A stretch of 64,000 nt of DNA. Origin: CAYQJV01 sp964417925. GTDB taxonomy: Bacteria; Hydrothermota; Tepidihabitantia; B3-TA06; CAYQJV01. Made by a program: the position numbers and the translations under genes. Under the pieces are notes generated by a model that was not told the DNA's origin, did not search any database, and saw only the letters and a program-made list of their open reading frames with translations. Positions 54,029 through 61,340 of the stretch are shown here, piece by piece (within the stretch, counting starts at the first letter, position 1; each line of letters starts with the position of its first letter). The DNA lies in the NCBI GenBank assembly GCA_964417925.1, contig CAYQJV010000005.1, positions 1 to 64,000 on the forward strand. Reading direction: 5' to 3'.

Positions 54029-54445
54029 ATGGTATATACTGAAGAAATTACATTCTCTACAAAAGGGTTTAACGATATCATAGATATCACCCAAGAGGTT
54101 AAAAATGTGGTTAAAAAAAGCGGTATAAAAAATGGAATTGTATGTATCTCTCTTCCCGGATCTACAGGTGGAATTACCACCATTGAATACGAACCAGGAC
54201 TAATTCAGGATATAAAAGAAATACTGGAACAACTGGCTCCTATGAATAGAAGGTATCATCATGATGATACATGGCATGATGGAAATGGCTATGCCCACAT
54301 ACGCTCTGCACTTATAGGAACCAGTGTTACATTTCCCATACTTAACCAAGATGTAGTACTTGGAACATGGCAGCAGATAATTTTCATAGATTTTGATAAC
54401 AGGCCAAGAAATAGAAGACTGGTGGTGCAGATAATAGGAGAATAA
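54029..54445 (+). CDS. YjbQ family protein (UPF0047)
   Basis: A 138-residue protein with the family core GSTGGITTIEYEPGL, HHDDTWHDGNGYAHIRSALIGTS and LGTWQQIIFIDFD. The conserved His and Asp cluster probably binds metal. Members have been called secondary thiamine-phosphate synthase enzymes, though the physiological role is not settled. AGGAGG precedes the ATG and the gene follows the GGDEF gene by one base. Confidence 0.93.
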   Translation: MVYTEEITFSTKGFNDIIDITQEVKNVVKKSGIKNGIVCISLPGSTGGITTIEYEPGLIQDIKEILEQLAPMNRRYHHDDTWHDGNGYAHIRSALIGTSVTFPILNQDVVLGTWQQIIFIDFDNRPRNRRLVVQIIGE

Positions 54446-54451
54446 AAATAC

Positions 54452-54479
54452 TTGACATATTACAATAAATGTGTATTCT
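54452..54479 (+). promoter_or_regulatory. Promoter of zapB-like/zapA/6S RNA/rny region
   Basis: TTGACA (54452-54457), 16 bp, TATTCT (54474-54479). The expected start is near 54486, placing GGAGGAG at the front of a leader of about 12 nt before the ATG at 54498. Confidence 0.7.
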
Positions 54480-54497
54480 TATCAAATGGAGGAGAAG

Positions 54498-54674
54498 ATG
54501 GAAGAAAAGTTAAAATTATTAGAGGAAAAATTGGAATTGTTATTAACGCAAATACATAACTTAAAAGCAGAAAATGAAACTTTAAAAAGAAGGATACAAG
54601 AATTGGAGGGAGCAAGAGAGGAAGCTTTGCAAAGAATAGATGCATTGATTGACAAACTGGGTAATTTTGTCTAA
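54498..54674 (+). CDS. Short coiled-coil protein, ZapB-like
   Basis: A 58-residue protein made of one continuous Leu/Glu/Lys coiled coil (EEKLKLLEEKLELLL... ENETLKRRIQELE). The start at 54498 is chosen because GGAGG ends 5 nt upstream and the promoter excludes the longer frame from 54471. Its size, coiled coil and position directly before a ZapA-like gene suggest a ZapB-type partner in Z-ring assembly; sequence alone cannot prove it. Confidence 0.65.
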   Translation: MEEKLKLLEEKLELLLTQIHNLKAENETLKRRIQELEGAREEALQRIDALIDKLGNFV

Positions 54675-54693
54675 AATTTAAAAAGGGAGCTTT

Positions 54694-54939
54694 ATGGAGG
54701 AGACGACGGTTAATATTTTTGGAGTTGAAATAAAGATGAGGCATAATACTCCAGAGGAGAGATTTAGAAGAGTGGTAAAGATGGTAGATGAAATGTTGAA
54801 AAACACTCAGGAGAGATTTAAAGACCTCTCTGCAAGAAAGGTAGCTATACTGGTTTCCTTGGAACTTGCAAACAGATTGGAGGAAGCAAAAGAGGGAATT
54901 GACCGGTTACTGGGAAAGATAGAAAAAGAGATAGAGTAG
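54694..54939 (+). CDS. zapA: Cell division protein ZapA-like
   Basis: An 81-residue protein starting VNIFGVEIKMRHNTPEE, followed by a helix with RVVKMVDEMLKN and an ARKVAILVSLELANRLEEAK stretch, the usual ZapA layout. ZapA cross-links FtsZ filaments. The gene follows the coiled-coil gene by 19 nt and directly precedes a 6S RNA, the same order seen for zapA-ssrS in many bacteria. Confidence 0.85.
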   Translation: MEETTVNIFGVEIKMRHNTPEERFRRVVKMVDEMLKNTQERFKDLSARKVAILVSLELANRLEEAKEGIDRLLGKIEKEIE

Positions 54940-54950
54940 TTAAGAAAAAG

Positions 54951-55124
54951 CTCCCTGCCGTGCACGTGGTGGTTGGATGGTCTTGGGCCAACACTCAGGA
55001 AATGGGGGTTGATAGCCTATACCGATTGCGGCTCCGTGAGGAGCTACATAAGGTATGGGCTGAAGACCCCCCACCTTTACCCTGGGTTCAAAGACCCCTA
55101 CCCACCACGGCACAGTGCAGGGAT
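54951..55124 (+). ncRNA. ssrS: 6S RNA
   Basis: About 174 nt that fold into one long rod. The closing stem pairs CCCTGC (54953-54958) with GCAGGG (55117-55122), GTGC (54960-54963) with GCAC (55110-55113), and CGTGGTGG (54965-54972) with CCACCACG (55102-55109). A large internal bubble follows, then a terminal arm in which AGCCTATACC pairs with GGTATGGGCT around a GCTCC-GTGA-GGAGC hairpin. This open-promoter-like shape and the location after zapA fit 6S RNA, which binds housekeeping RNA polymerase. The 3' stem is followed by ATTTTTATTT, an intrinsic terminator. An open frame across it is a shadow. Confidence 0.85.
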
Positions 55125-55167
55125 TTTTATTTGTTAAGTTTTAAAAATTTTAGAAAGGAGTGGGAGC

Positions 55168-56715
55168 ATGTTGGCTTATTTGATTTTAGCAGGCATTTTA
55201 GGAGTTGGCTTTGGTTTTTTAATTTCTCATTTAATTGTTATCGCAAGAATCACAAAGGTAAAGGAGAGAGCGAATGAAATAATCAGACAAGCAGAAACAA
55301 AGGCAAAGGAGATTATAAAGAATGCTGAACTTTCCATAAAGGAAAGGTGGATAAACTTAAAATCCAAACTGGAAAAGGAACTTGCAGGAGAAAGGAAGGA
55401 ACTCGAAAGATTTGCTAAATCTCTTTCTGAAAGGGAAGCCCGCCTGGAAAAGAGAAGTCAATATCTTACAGAAAGAGAAAGTGCTTTAATAAGGAATGAA
55501 AAACATCTTACAAACCTTGAAAAAATTCTCAAAACAAAGATAGAAAGGTATGATCAACTCATAGAAGAGGAAATAGAAAAGCTGGAAAAACTCTCTGCTC
55601 TTTCCAGAGAGGACGCAAAAAAAGAACTGTTCAACAGAATCAAGCAACAGGCAGAGCAGGAGGCTTATGAGATGGTAAAGGAGATAAAGGAAAGAGCCAA
55701 AAAGGAGGCAGAGGAACGAGCAAAAGAGATAATATCTCAAGCAATTCAGAGGATAGGATTGGGGCATTGGTCAGAAACCACGGTCTCTGTGATCTCCCTT
55801 CCTTCTGATGAATTGAAGGGAAGAATAATAGGTAGAGAGGGAAGAAACATAAGAACTTTTGAAACACTCACAGGGGTGGAAGTATTGGTTGATGACACGC
55901 CCGGTGCAGTAATTCTTTCTGCATTTGATCCTTTAAGAAGAGAAAAGGCAAAGATAGCCATGGAAAAGTTAATATCAGATGGAAGGATACATCCTGCAAG
56001 GATAGAGGAAGTGATAAAAGAGGTAGAAAGGGAAATGGAGAAAATCATAAGGCAAACCGGAGAGAACACTGCACGCAACATCGGAATAATAGATTTGAAT
56101 CCTGCTTTTTATACCTACATTGGGAAGATGAAGTTCAGAACCAGTTATGGGCAAAACCTGTTACAGCACTCTATTGAAGTAGCAAGACTTGCATCTCTAA
56201 TGGCTGAAGAGCTGAATCTTGACACTCAAATTGCAAAAAGGGCAGGCCTTTTACATGACATAGGTAAGGTAGCAGATTCAGGATACGAAGGTCCCCATGC
56301 TTTAATAGGAGCAAAAATAGCAGAGCAGTTAGGGGAAACTCCAGTAGTAGTAAATGCAATTGCTGCTCACCACGAGGAAACAGTACCTAAAACCCCTTAT
56401 GCTTTTATTGTCTCTGCAGCAGATGCAATATCGGGAGCAAGACCAGGAGCAAGAAGAGAAACCTTGGAGTCGTACCTTAAAAGGTTAGAGAAACTCGAAG
56501 ATATAGCTATGTCCTATAAAGGAGTGGAAAAAGCATATGCAATTCAGGCGGGAAGGGAGTTAAGGGTTCTGGTGCAACCTGAAGAGATATCTGACATGGA
56601 GGCAGAACAGCTGGCAAAGGAGATATCTGCCCATATACAAAAAGAACTTAAATATCCTGGATACATAAAGGTCGTAGTAATAAGGGAGACGAGAAAGGTG
56701 GAATATGCAAGATGA
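55168..56715 (+). CDS. rny: Ribonuclease Y
   Basis: A 515-residue membrane-anchored endoribonuclease: N-terminal transmembrane helix (about 2-22), long coiled coil (30-190), KH RNA-binding domain (IIGREGRNIRTFETLTGVE) and HD phosphohydrolase domain (LLHDIGKVADSGYEGPHALIG, AIAAHHEE). It starts mRNA decay at the membrane. GAAAGGAG precedes the ATG. RNase G is encoded 7 kb downstream, so both endonuclease types coexist here. Confidence 0.97.
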   Translation: MLAYLILAGILGVGFGFLISHLIVIARITKVKERANEIIRQAETKAKEIIKNAELSIKERWINLKSKLEKELAGERKELERFAKSLSEREARLEKRSQYLTERESALIRNEKHLTNLEKILKTKIERYDQLIEEEIEKLEKLSALSREDAKKELFNRIKQQAEQEAYEMVKEIKERAKKEAEERAKEIISQAIQRIGLGHWSETTVSVISLPSDELKGRIIGREGRNIRTFETLTGVEVLVDDTPGAVILSAFDPLRREKAKIAMEKLISDGRIHPARIEEVIKEVEREMEKIIRQTGENTARNIGIIDLNPAFYTYIGKMKFRTSYGQNLLQHSIEVARLASLMAEELNLDTQIAKRAGLLHDIGKVADSGYEGPHALIGAKIAEQLGETPVVVNAIAAHHEETVPKTPYAFIVSAADAISGARPGARRETLESYLKRLEKLEDIAMSYKGVEKAYAIQAGRELRVLVQPEEISDMEAEQLAKEISAHIQKELKYPGYIKVVVIRETRKVEYAR

Positions 56716-57461
56716 GGATAATAACTTTTACAACCGATTTTGGAGATAAAGATGGCTTTACCGCGATGATGAAGGGAATGATTCTCTCCTATACCAAGAA
56801 TGTAATATTTGTGGATATTTCCAATGAAATTCAACCCTTCAAAATAGAACAGGCAGAGTTCATTTTAAAAAACAGTTTTTACTGGTTCCCCGAAGAAACA
56901 ATTCACATAGGTGTAGTTGATCCAGGCGTAGGTGGAAAAAGAAGAGGAATTATTGTGCATTATAAAAAACATTTTTTTGTAGGTCCTGACAATGGAATTT
57001 TCTCTTTTGCAGTAGAGGATGGAGGAAAAATCTACCGGATAAAAGAAGAACTTTTTAGCCAGAAAAGTCATACCTTTCATGGAAGAGACGTCTTTGCAAC
57101 AACTGCGGGGATAATTCTATCCAAAGGAATAGAATGCATAGGAGAGCCTATTGAAAAAGCAGTGGTGTTAAAAGAAAAAAAGCCCCAGCAAAAAGGAAAT
57201 AGAGTGATAGGAAAAGTTGTACACATAGACAGGTTTGGGAACCTTATTACAAACATAAAACCCTCGGATGTAAAAAAGGGAGTGATTTTTTTCAAAGGGA
57301 AAAAACTCACCTATAAGAGGTGTTATGAAGAAGGTGGTGAAGAACCCTTTTTTGTTATAGATGGATATGGGTACTATGAAATCTCTTTAAAAGAGAAAAG
57401 TGCCCAAAAGTTCTTTAATGCAGAGATAGGTGATGAGGTAACATTTTTAAAGGAGGAATAA
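56712..57461 (+). CDS. SAM hydroxide adenosyltransferase (DUF62/SAM chlorinase-fluorinase family)
   Basis: A 249-residue protein with ITFTTDFGDKDGFTAMMKG, VDPGVGGKRRG, VGPDNGIF and RFGNLITNI, all marks of the DUF62 family. Most members hydrolyse S-adenosylmethionine to adenosine and methionine; true halogenation is rare. It overlaps rny by 4 nt and the Hsp20 gene by one base (TAATG). Confidence 0.92.
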   Translation: MRIITFTTDFGDKDGFTAMMKGMILSYTKNVIFVDISNEIQPFKIEQAEFILKNSFYWFPEETIHIGVVDPGVGGKRRGIIVHYKKHFFVGPDNGIFSFAVEDGGKIYRIKEELFSQKSHTFHGRDVFATTAGIILSKGIECIGEPIEKAVVLKEKKPQQKGNRVIGKVVHIDRFGNLITNIKPSDVKKGVIFFKGKKLTYKRCYEEGGEEPFFVIDGYGYYEISLKEKSAQKFFNAEIGDEVTFLKEE

Positions 57462-57829
57462 TGGAATTCTTTTTTATAGAAGAAAGATTCTTCAAAGAAA
57501 GAGCATCCTGGATTCCTCCTGTAGATCTTTTTCTAACCGATAATCATGTAATGATTTTTGCAGAACTTCCCGGTATACAAAAGGAAGATATTGAGGTTAC
57601 AGTTTCTACTGATTATGTAGAAATAAGAGGAATAAAAAGAGAACCAGAGGAGTTCAGGGATGCAATACATTTTTATAAACTTGAATCATCCTATGGGAGT
57701 TTTGTGCGGAGAATAGGAATCCCCTGTAAAGTAATAGCAGATGAGACAGAAACCGAGTTTACAAATGGCATCCTTAAAATAAAGATACCAATAAAGAAAA
57801 AAAGAGAGATAGAAATACCCATTGAATAG
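57461..57829 (+). CDS. Small heat shock protein, Hsp20 family
   Basis: A 122-residue protein with the alpha-crystallin core: FLTDNHVMIFAELPGIQKED, VEIRGIKREP, and the closing FTNGILKIKIPI strand with the C-terminal EIPIE (I-x-I-type) motif. It is an ATP-independent holdase. GGAGG precedes it and lon follows 9 nt later, so holdase and protease are probably co-expressed. Confidence 0.95.
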   Translation: MEFFFIEERFFKERASWIPPVDLFLTDNHVMIFAELPGIQKEDIEVTVSTDYVEIRGIKREPEEFRDAIHFYKLESSYGSFVRRIGIPCKVIADETETEFTNGILKIKIPIKKKREIEIPIE

Positions 57830-57838
57830 GGAGGAAAA

Positions 57839-60178
57839 ATGGCAGAAGAAAAAAAAGAGATAGAAATACCAAAAGAGATAGGAGTTGTTCCAATAAAAGG
57901 TGGAGTAATATTCCCAAATTTAGTTGCTCCACTTGTAATTACAACTCCAAGACTCATAAAATTGATAGACGATGTATTATCAAAGCATAAAATAATATTT
58001 GTCGTCGCTCAAAAGGACACTCAGATTGAAGAGCCCAAACCAAAAGACCTCTACAGCACTGGTGTCATCTCTTTAATTCTGAGGATGATGAGATTTCCTG
58101 ATAATACCGTACGGCTTTTGGTTCAAGGTTTAAAAAGAGGTAAGATAAAGAAATTCACAAAAGAGGACCCCTATCTTGTTGCAGAAATTGAGGAAATAAA
58201 GGAAACCGTTGAAGATGATAAGGATACCAAGGCACTGATGCGGAATGTACTTGCTACCTTCCAAAAACTGGTTGAGATGGCTCCTTATCTTTCAGAAGAA
58301 CTTGCCATAATGGCTTTAAACATCCAAACCCCTGATAAACTTTCGGACTTCATTGCCTCATATGTAAACTTCTCGGTAAATGAAAAACAGGAACTGCTTG
58401 AGGAAAAATCTGCAAAGAAAAGGTTGGAGAAACTTCTGAAACTCCTCTCAAAAGAGATAGAAATGCTGGAACTTGGGGAAAGGATAAAGGAAAGGGTTAA
58501 AGGAGAAATGGATAAGGCTCAAAGAGAGTACTTCCTGAGGGAACAGTTAAAGGCAATTCAAAAAGAACTGGGAATGCTGGACGAAAAGACCGCAGAGATA
58601 AACGAACTCAAGGAAAAGATAGAAAAGGCTGGAATGCCTGAGGAGGCAAAAAAGGCAGCATATAGAGAACTGGAAAGACTACAACTAATGCCTCCCCACG
58701 CAGCAGAATATGTGGTAGCAAGAACCTATCTTGATTGGCTGGTAAATCTACCATGGTCAAAATCAACAGAGGACAACCTTGACATAAAAAGGGCAAAAAA
58801 GATTCTTGATGAGGATCATTATAATTTAGAAAAGGTAAAAGAAAGAATTCTTGAATATCTTGCTGTAAAAAAGTTAAAACCAGATTCTAAGGGACCAATC
58901 CTATGTTTTGTTGGACCTCCAGGGGTTGGTAAAACCTCCCTGGGAAAATCAATTGCAAGGGCGTTGGGAAGGAAGTTCGTCCGGATTTCTCTTGGTGGAA
59001 TAAGGGATGAGGCTGAAATAAGAGGGCATAGGAGAACCTATGTGGGTGCATTGCCAGGAAGGATAATTCAAGGAATAAGAAATGCAGGAACAAACAATCC
59101 TGTGTTCATGCTTGATGAAATAGATAAGATAGGGGCCGACTTCAGAGGAGATCCATCTTCTGCGCTTCTTGAAGTACTTGACCCTGAGCAGAACCATGCA
59201 TTTTCTGACCATTATATAGAGGTCCCTTTTGACCTCTCCAAAGTAATGTTCATTGCAACTGCAAACATCACAGACACAATACTTCCTGCTTTAAGGGATA
59301 GGATGGAAATAATAGAACTTCCAGGATATACTCAAGAGGAGAAGCTTGAAATAGCCAAAAATTATCTTGTACCAAGACAACTTTCTGAAACAGGCTTATC
59401 TGCAAAGGATGTGGAGTTCACAGAGGAAGCGATAATGAAAATAATTGAGGAATACACAAGGGAGGCAGGGGTGAGAAATCTTGAGCGAGAAATAGGAAGT
59501 GTATTAAGGAAAATAGCAAGACGTTTTGCAGAGGGAGAAAAAGAGCATGTAAAAATTACACCGGAAAAGATTGAAGAGTTTCTTGGCCCACCTAAGTACT
59601 ACTCTGAAATTGCAGCAAGAGAAAAAATACCAGGGATTGCCACTGGTCTTGCCTGGACTCCTACGGGAGGAGAAATTCTCTTCATTGAATCCACAAAGAT
59701 GCGTGGCAACAACAATCTTATCCTAACAGGCTCCCTTGGAGAGGTGATGAAAGAATCGGCACAGGCAGCGCTTTCCTATCTAAAGAGCAATGCAAGGAAA
59801 TTTAACATTCCAGAAGAAAGTTTTGAAAAATGTGATATTCACATCCATGTTCCTCAAGGAGCGATCCCAAAGGATGGTCCCTCTGCTGGAATTGCAATAG
59901 CAATGTCTCTTTTTTCACTTTTTACCCAAAAACCCATAGACCCAAAGATAGCAATGACAGGTGAGATTACCCTGTCTGGAAGAGTACTACCAGTAGGAGG
60001 AATAAAGGAAAAGATACTGGGAGCAAAAAGAGCGGGAATCACCACGGTAATCCTTCCAAAGGAGAATGAGAAGGACCTTAAAGAGGTTCCAGAAAAAGCC
60101 AAGAAAGACATGAGGTTTGTATTTGTAGAAAACATAGACCAAGCAATTAAATTTTTATTTGATTCCAAAAGAGCCTGA
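57839..60178 (+). CDS. lon: ATP-dependent protease Lon
   Basis: A 779-residue AAA+ protease: N-terminal Lon substrate domain, coiled coil, ATPase with Walker A GPPGVGKT near residue 360 and VFMLDEIDKIG, and a C-terminal protease domain with the catalytic Ser in KDGPSAGIA near 680 and Lys in GGIKEKILGAKRAG. It degrades misfolded and regulatory proteins. Length is usual for bacterial Lon. AGGGAGG precedes the ATG; the end overlaps the methyltransferase gene by 20 nt. Confidence 0.98.
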   Translation: MAEEKKEIEIPKEIGVVPIKGGVIFPNLVAPLVITTPRLIKLIDDVLSKHKIIFVVAQKDTQIEEPKPKDLYSTGVISLILRMMRFPDNTVRLLVQGLKRGKIKKFTKEDPYLVAEIEEIKETVEDDKDTKALMRNVLATFQKLVEMAPYLSEELAIMALNIQTPDKLSDFIASYVNFSVNEKQELLEEKSAKKRLEKLLKLLSKEIEMLELGERIKERVKGEMDKAQREYFLREQLKAIQKELGMLDEKTAEINELKEKIEKAGMPEEAKKAAYRELERLQLMPPHAAEYVVARTYLDWLVNLPWSKSTEDNLDIKRAKKILDEDHYNLEKVKERILEYLAVKKLKPDSKGPILCFVGPPGVGKTSLGKSIARALGRKFVRISLGGIRDEAEIRGHRRTYVGALPGRIIQGIRNAGTNNPVFMLDEIDKIGADFRGDPSSALLEVLDPEQNHAFSDHYIEVPFDLSKVMFIATANITDTILPALRDRMEIIELPGYTQEEKLEIAKNYLVPRQLSETGLSAKDVEFTEEAIMKIIEEYTREAGVRNLEREIGSVLRKIARRFAEGEKEHVKITPEKIEEFLGPPKYYSEIAAREKIPGIATGLAWTPTGGEILFIESTKMRGNNNLILTGSLGEVMKESAQAALSYLKSNARKFNIPEESFEKCDIHIHVPQGAIPKDGPSAGIAIAMSLFSLFTQKPIDPKIAMTGEITLSGRVLPVGGIKEKILGAKRAGITTVILPKENEKDLKEVPEKAKKDMRFVFVENIDQAIKFLFDSKRA

Positions 60179-61340
60179 AGGGAAAATAGTAATCACGGAT
60201 AGAGGAATCAAAAATATTCAGCAGGGTTCACCGTGGGTATGGGAAACTGAGATAAAAAAAGAGGAAAAACACCTTCCTCCAGGAGCCCTGGTGTGGTTAT
60301 CAGACAGAAAGGGAAGGTTTGTTGGTATAGGTTACTACAATCCAAATTCCAAAATAAGGATACGCATGCTTACCAAAGAAAGAAAAAAAATAGATGTTGA
60401 TTTTTTGGTACAAAGGATAAAAAATGCCCATAAATTAAGACGAAGTCTCTTCAACTCCTGTACAAATGCCTACAGGATAGTATTTGCAGAGGCAGATTAT
60501 CTTCCTGGAATTATCATTGACAAGTACGACAAATTCATTGTAGTACAGTTTCATACTGCAGGTGCAGAAAGAATGAAGGAAGAAGTGGTAAAAGCAATTA
60601 ACATATTATTTTCACCTCTCGGTATATACGAAAGAAACGATATTGAAGTACGTAAAAATGAAGGACTGGAAGAAAGAAAAGGAGTTTTGGATGGAAACCC
60701 ACCCCCAGACGTGGTAATGATTCTTGAAAATGGGATAAGATTTCTCGTAGATATTAAAGAAGGTCAAAAAACGGGTTTTTACATTGACCAAAGGGAAAAC
60801 AGAAAATCAATTGAAAGGTATGCTGAAGGAAGAGTTGTACTTGACCTTTTCTCCTATACTGGAGGGTTTGCGATGTATGCATTGAGAGGTAAGGCAAAAC
60901 ATGTAATATCTGTTGATACCTCTGAAAAGGCACTGCATCTTGCAGTAGAAAATGCAAAGATAAATGGGTTCAACAACTACACCACGGTAAGAGAAGATGC
61001 ATTTTCCTTTTTAGAGCAACATGAGGAGGCTGAGCTTATAATACTTGATCCTCCGGGATTCGTAAAAAGAGTAAAAGACATTGAAAAAGGTAGTAAAAAA
61101 TACATTGCTTTAAACAGCATGGCAATATCAAGGATACGGGATGGCTTCTTATTTACCTCTTCATGCTCCGGAGGACTAACCATGGAGGATTTCAAAAACA
61201 TAATAAGAAAATCTTTTCAAAGAACTCAGAAAAAAGTATCTATCTTAGAGACAAGGGAAAACCCTCCTGACCATCCGGTCAACCCTGCCCATCCATGGTC
61301 TGCCTATTTAAAATCAATGCTACTGTATGTCTCTGGATAA
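60159..61340 (+). CDS. RlmI-like 23S rRNA (cytosine-5) methyltransferase with PUA domain
   Basis: A 393-residue protein with an N-terminal PUA domain (RGIKNIQQGSPWVWETEI), a middle domain, and a class I SAM methyltransferase core (VLDLFSYTGGFAMYALRG, ISVDTSEKAL, LIILDPPGF with DPP, TSSCSGGL). This is the RlmI/YccW family that makes m5C in 23S rRNA. The start is an unusual TTG at 60159 inside the end of lon, with no ribosome site, so coupling to lon translation is likely; no better in-frame start exists nearby. Confidence 0.88.
   Translation: MIPKEPEGKIVITDRGIKNIQQGSPWVWETEIKKEEKHLPPGALVWLSDRKGRFVGIGYYNPNSKIRIRMLTKERKKIDVDFLVQRIKNAHKLRRSLFNSCTNAYRIVFAEADYLPGIIIDKYDKFIVVQFHTAGAERMKEEVVKAINILFSPLGIYERNDIEVRKNEGLEERKGVLDGNPPPDVVMILENGIRFLVDIKEGQKTGFYIDQRENRKSIERYAEGRVVLDLFSYTGGFAMYALRGKAKHVISVDTSEKALHLAVENAKINGFNNYTTVREDAFSFLEQHEEAELIILDPPGFVKRVKDIEKGSKKYIALNSMAISRIRDGFLFTSSCSGGLTMEDFKNIIRKSFQRTQKKVSILETRENPPDHPVNPAHPWSAYLKSMLLYVSG

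Noticed and set aside
54960..55277. 105-residue open frame between zapA and rny
   Set aside because: It lies across the 6S RNA fold and overlaps rny in another frame; no ribosome site and no protein-like composition.
56712..57461. SAM-dependent fluorinase or chlorinase
   Set aside because: The family match is to DUF62 in general; most members are SAM hydrolases and nothing here indicates halide use.
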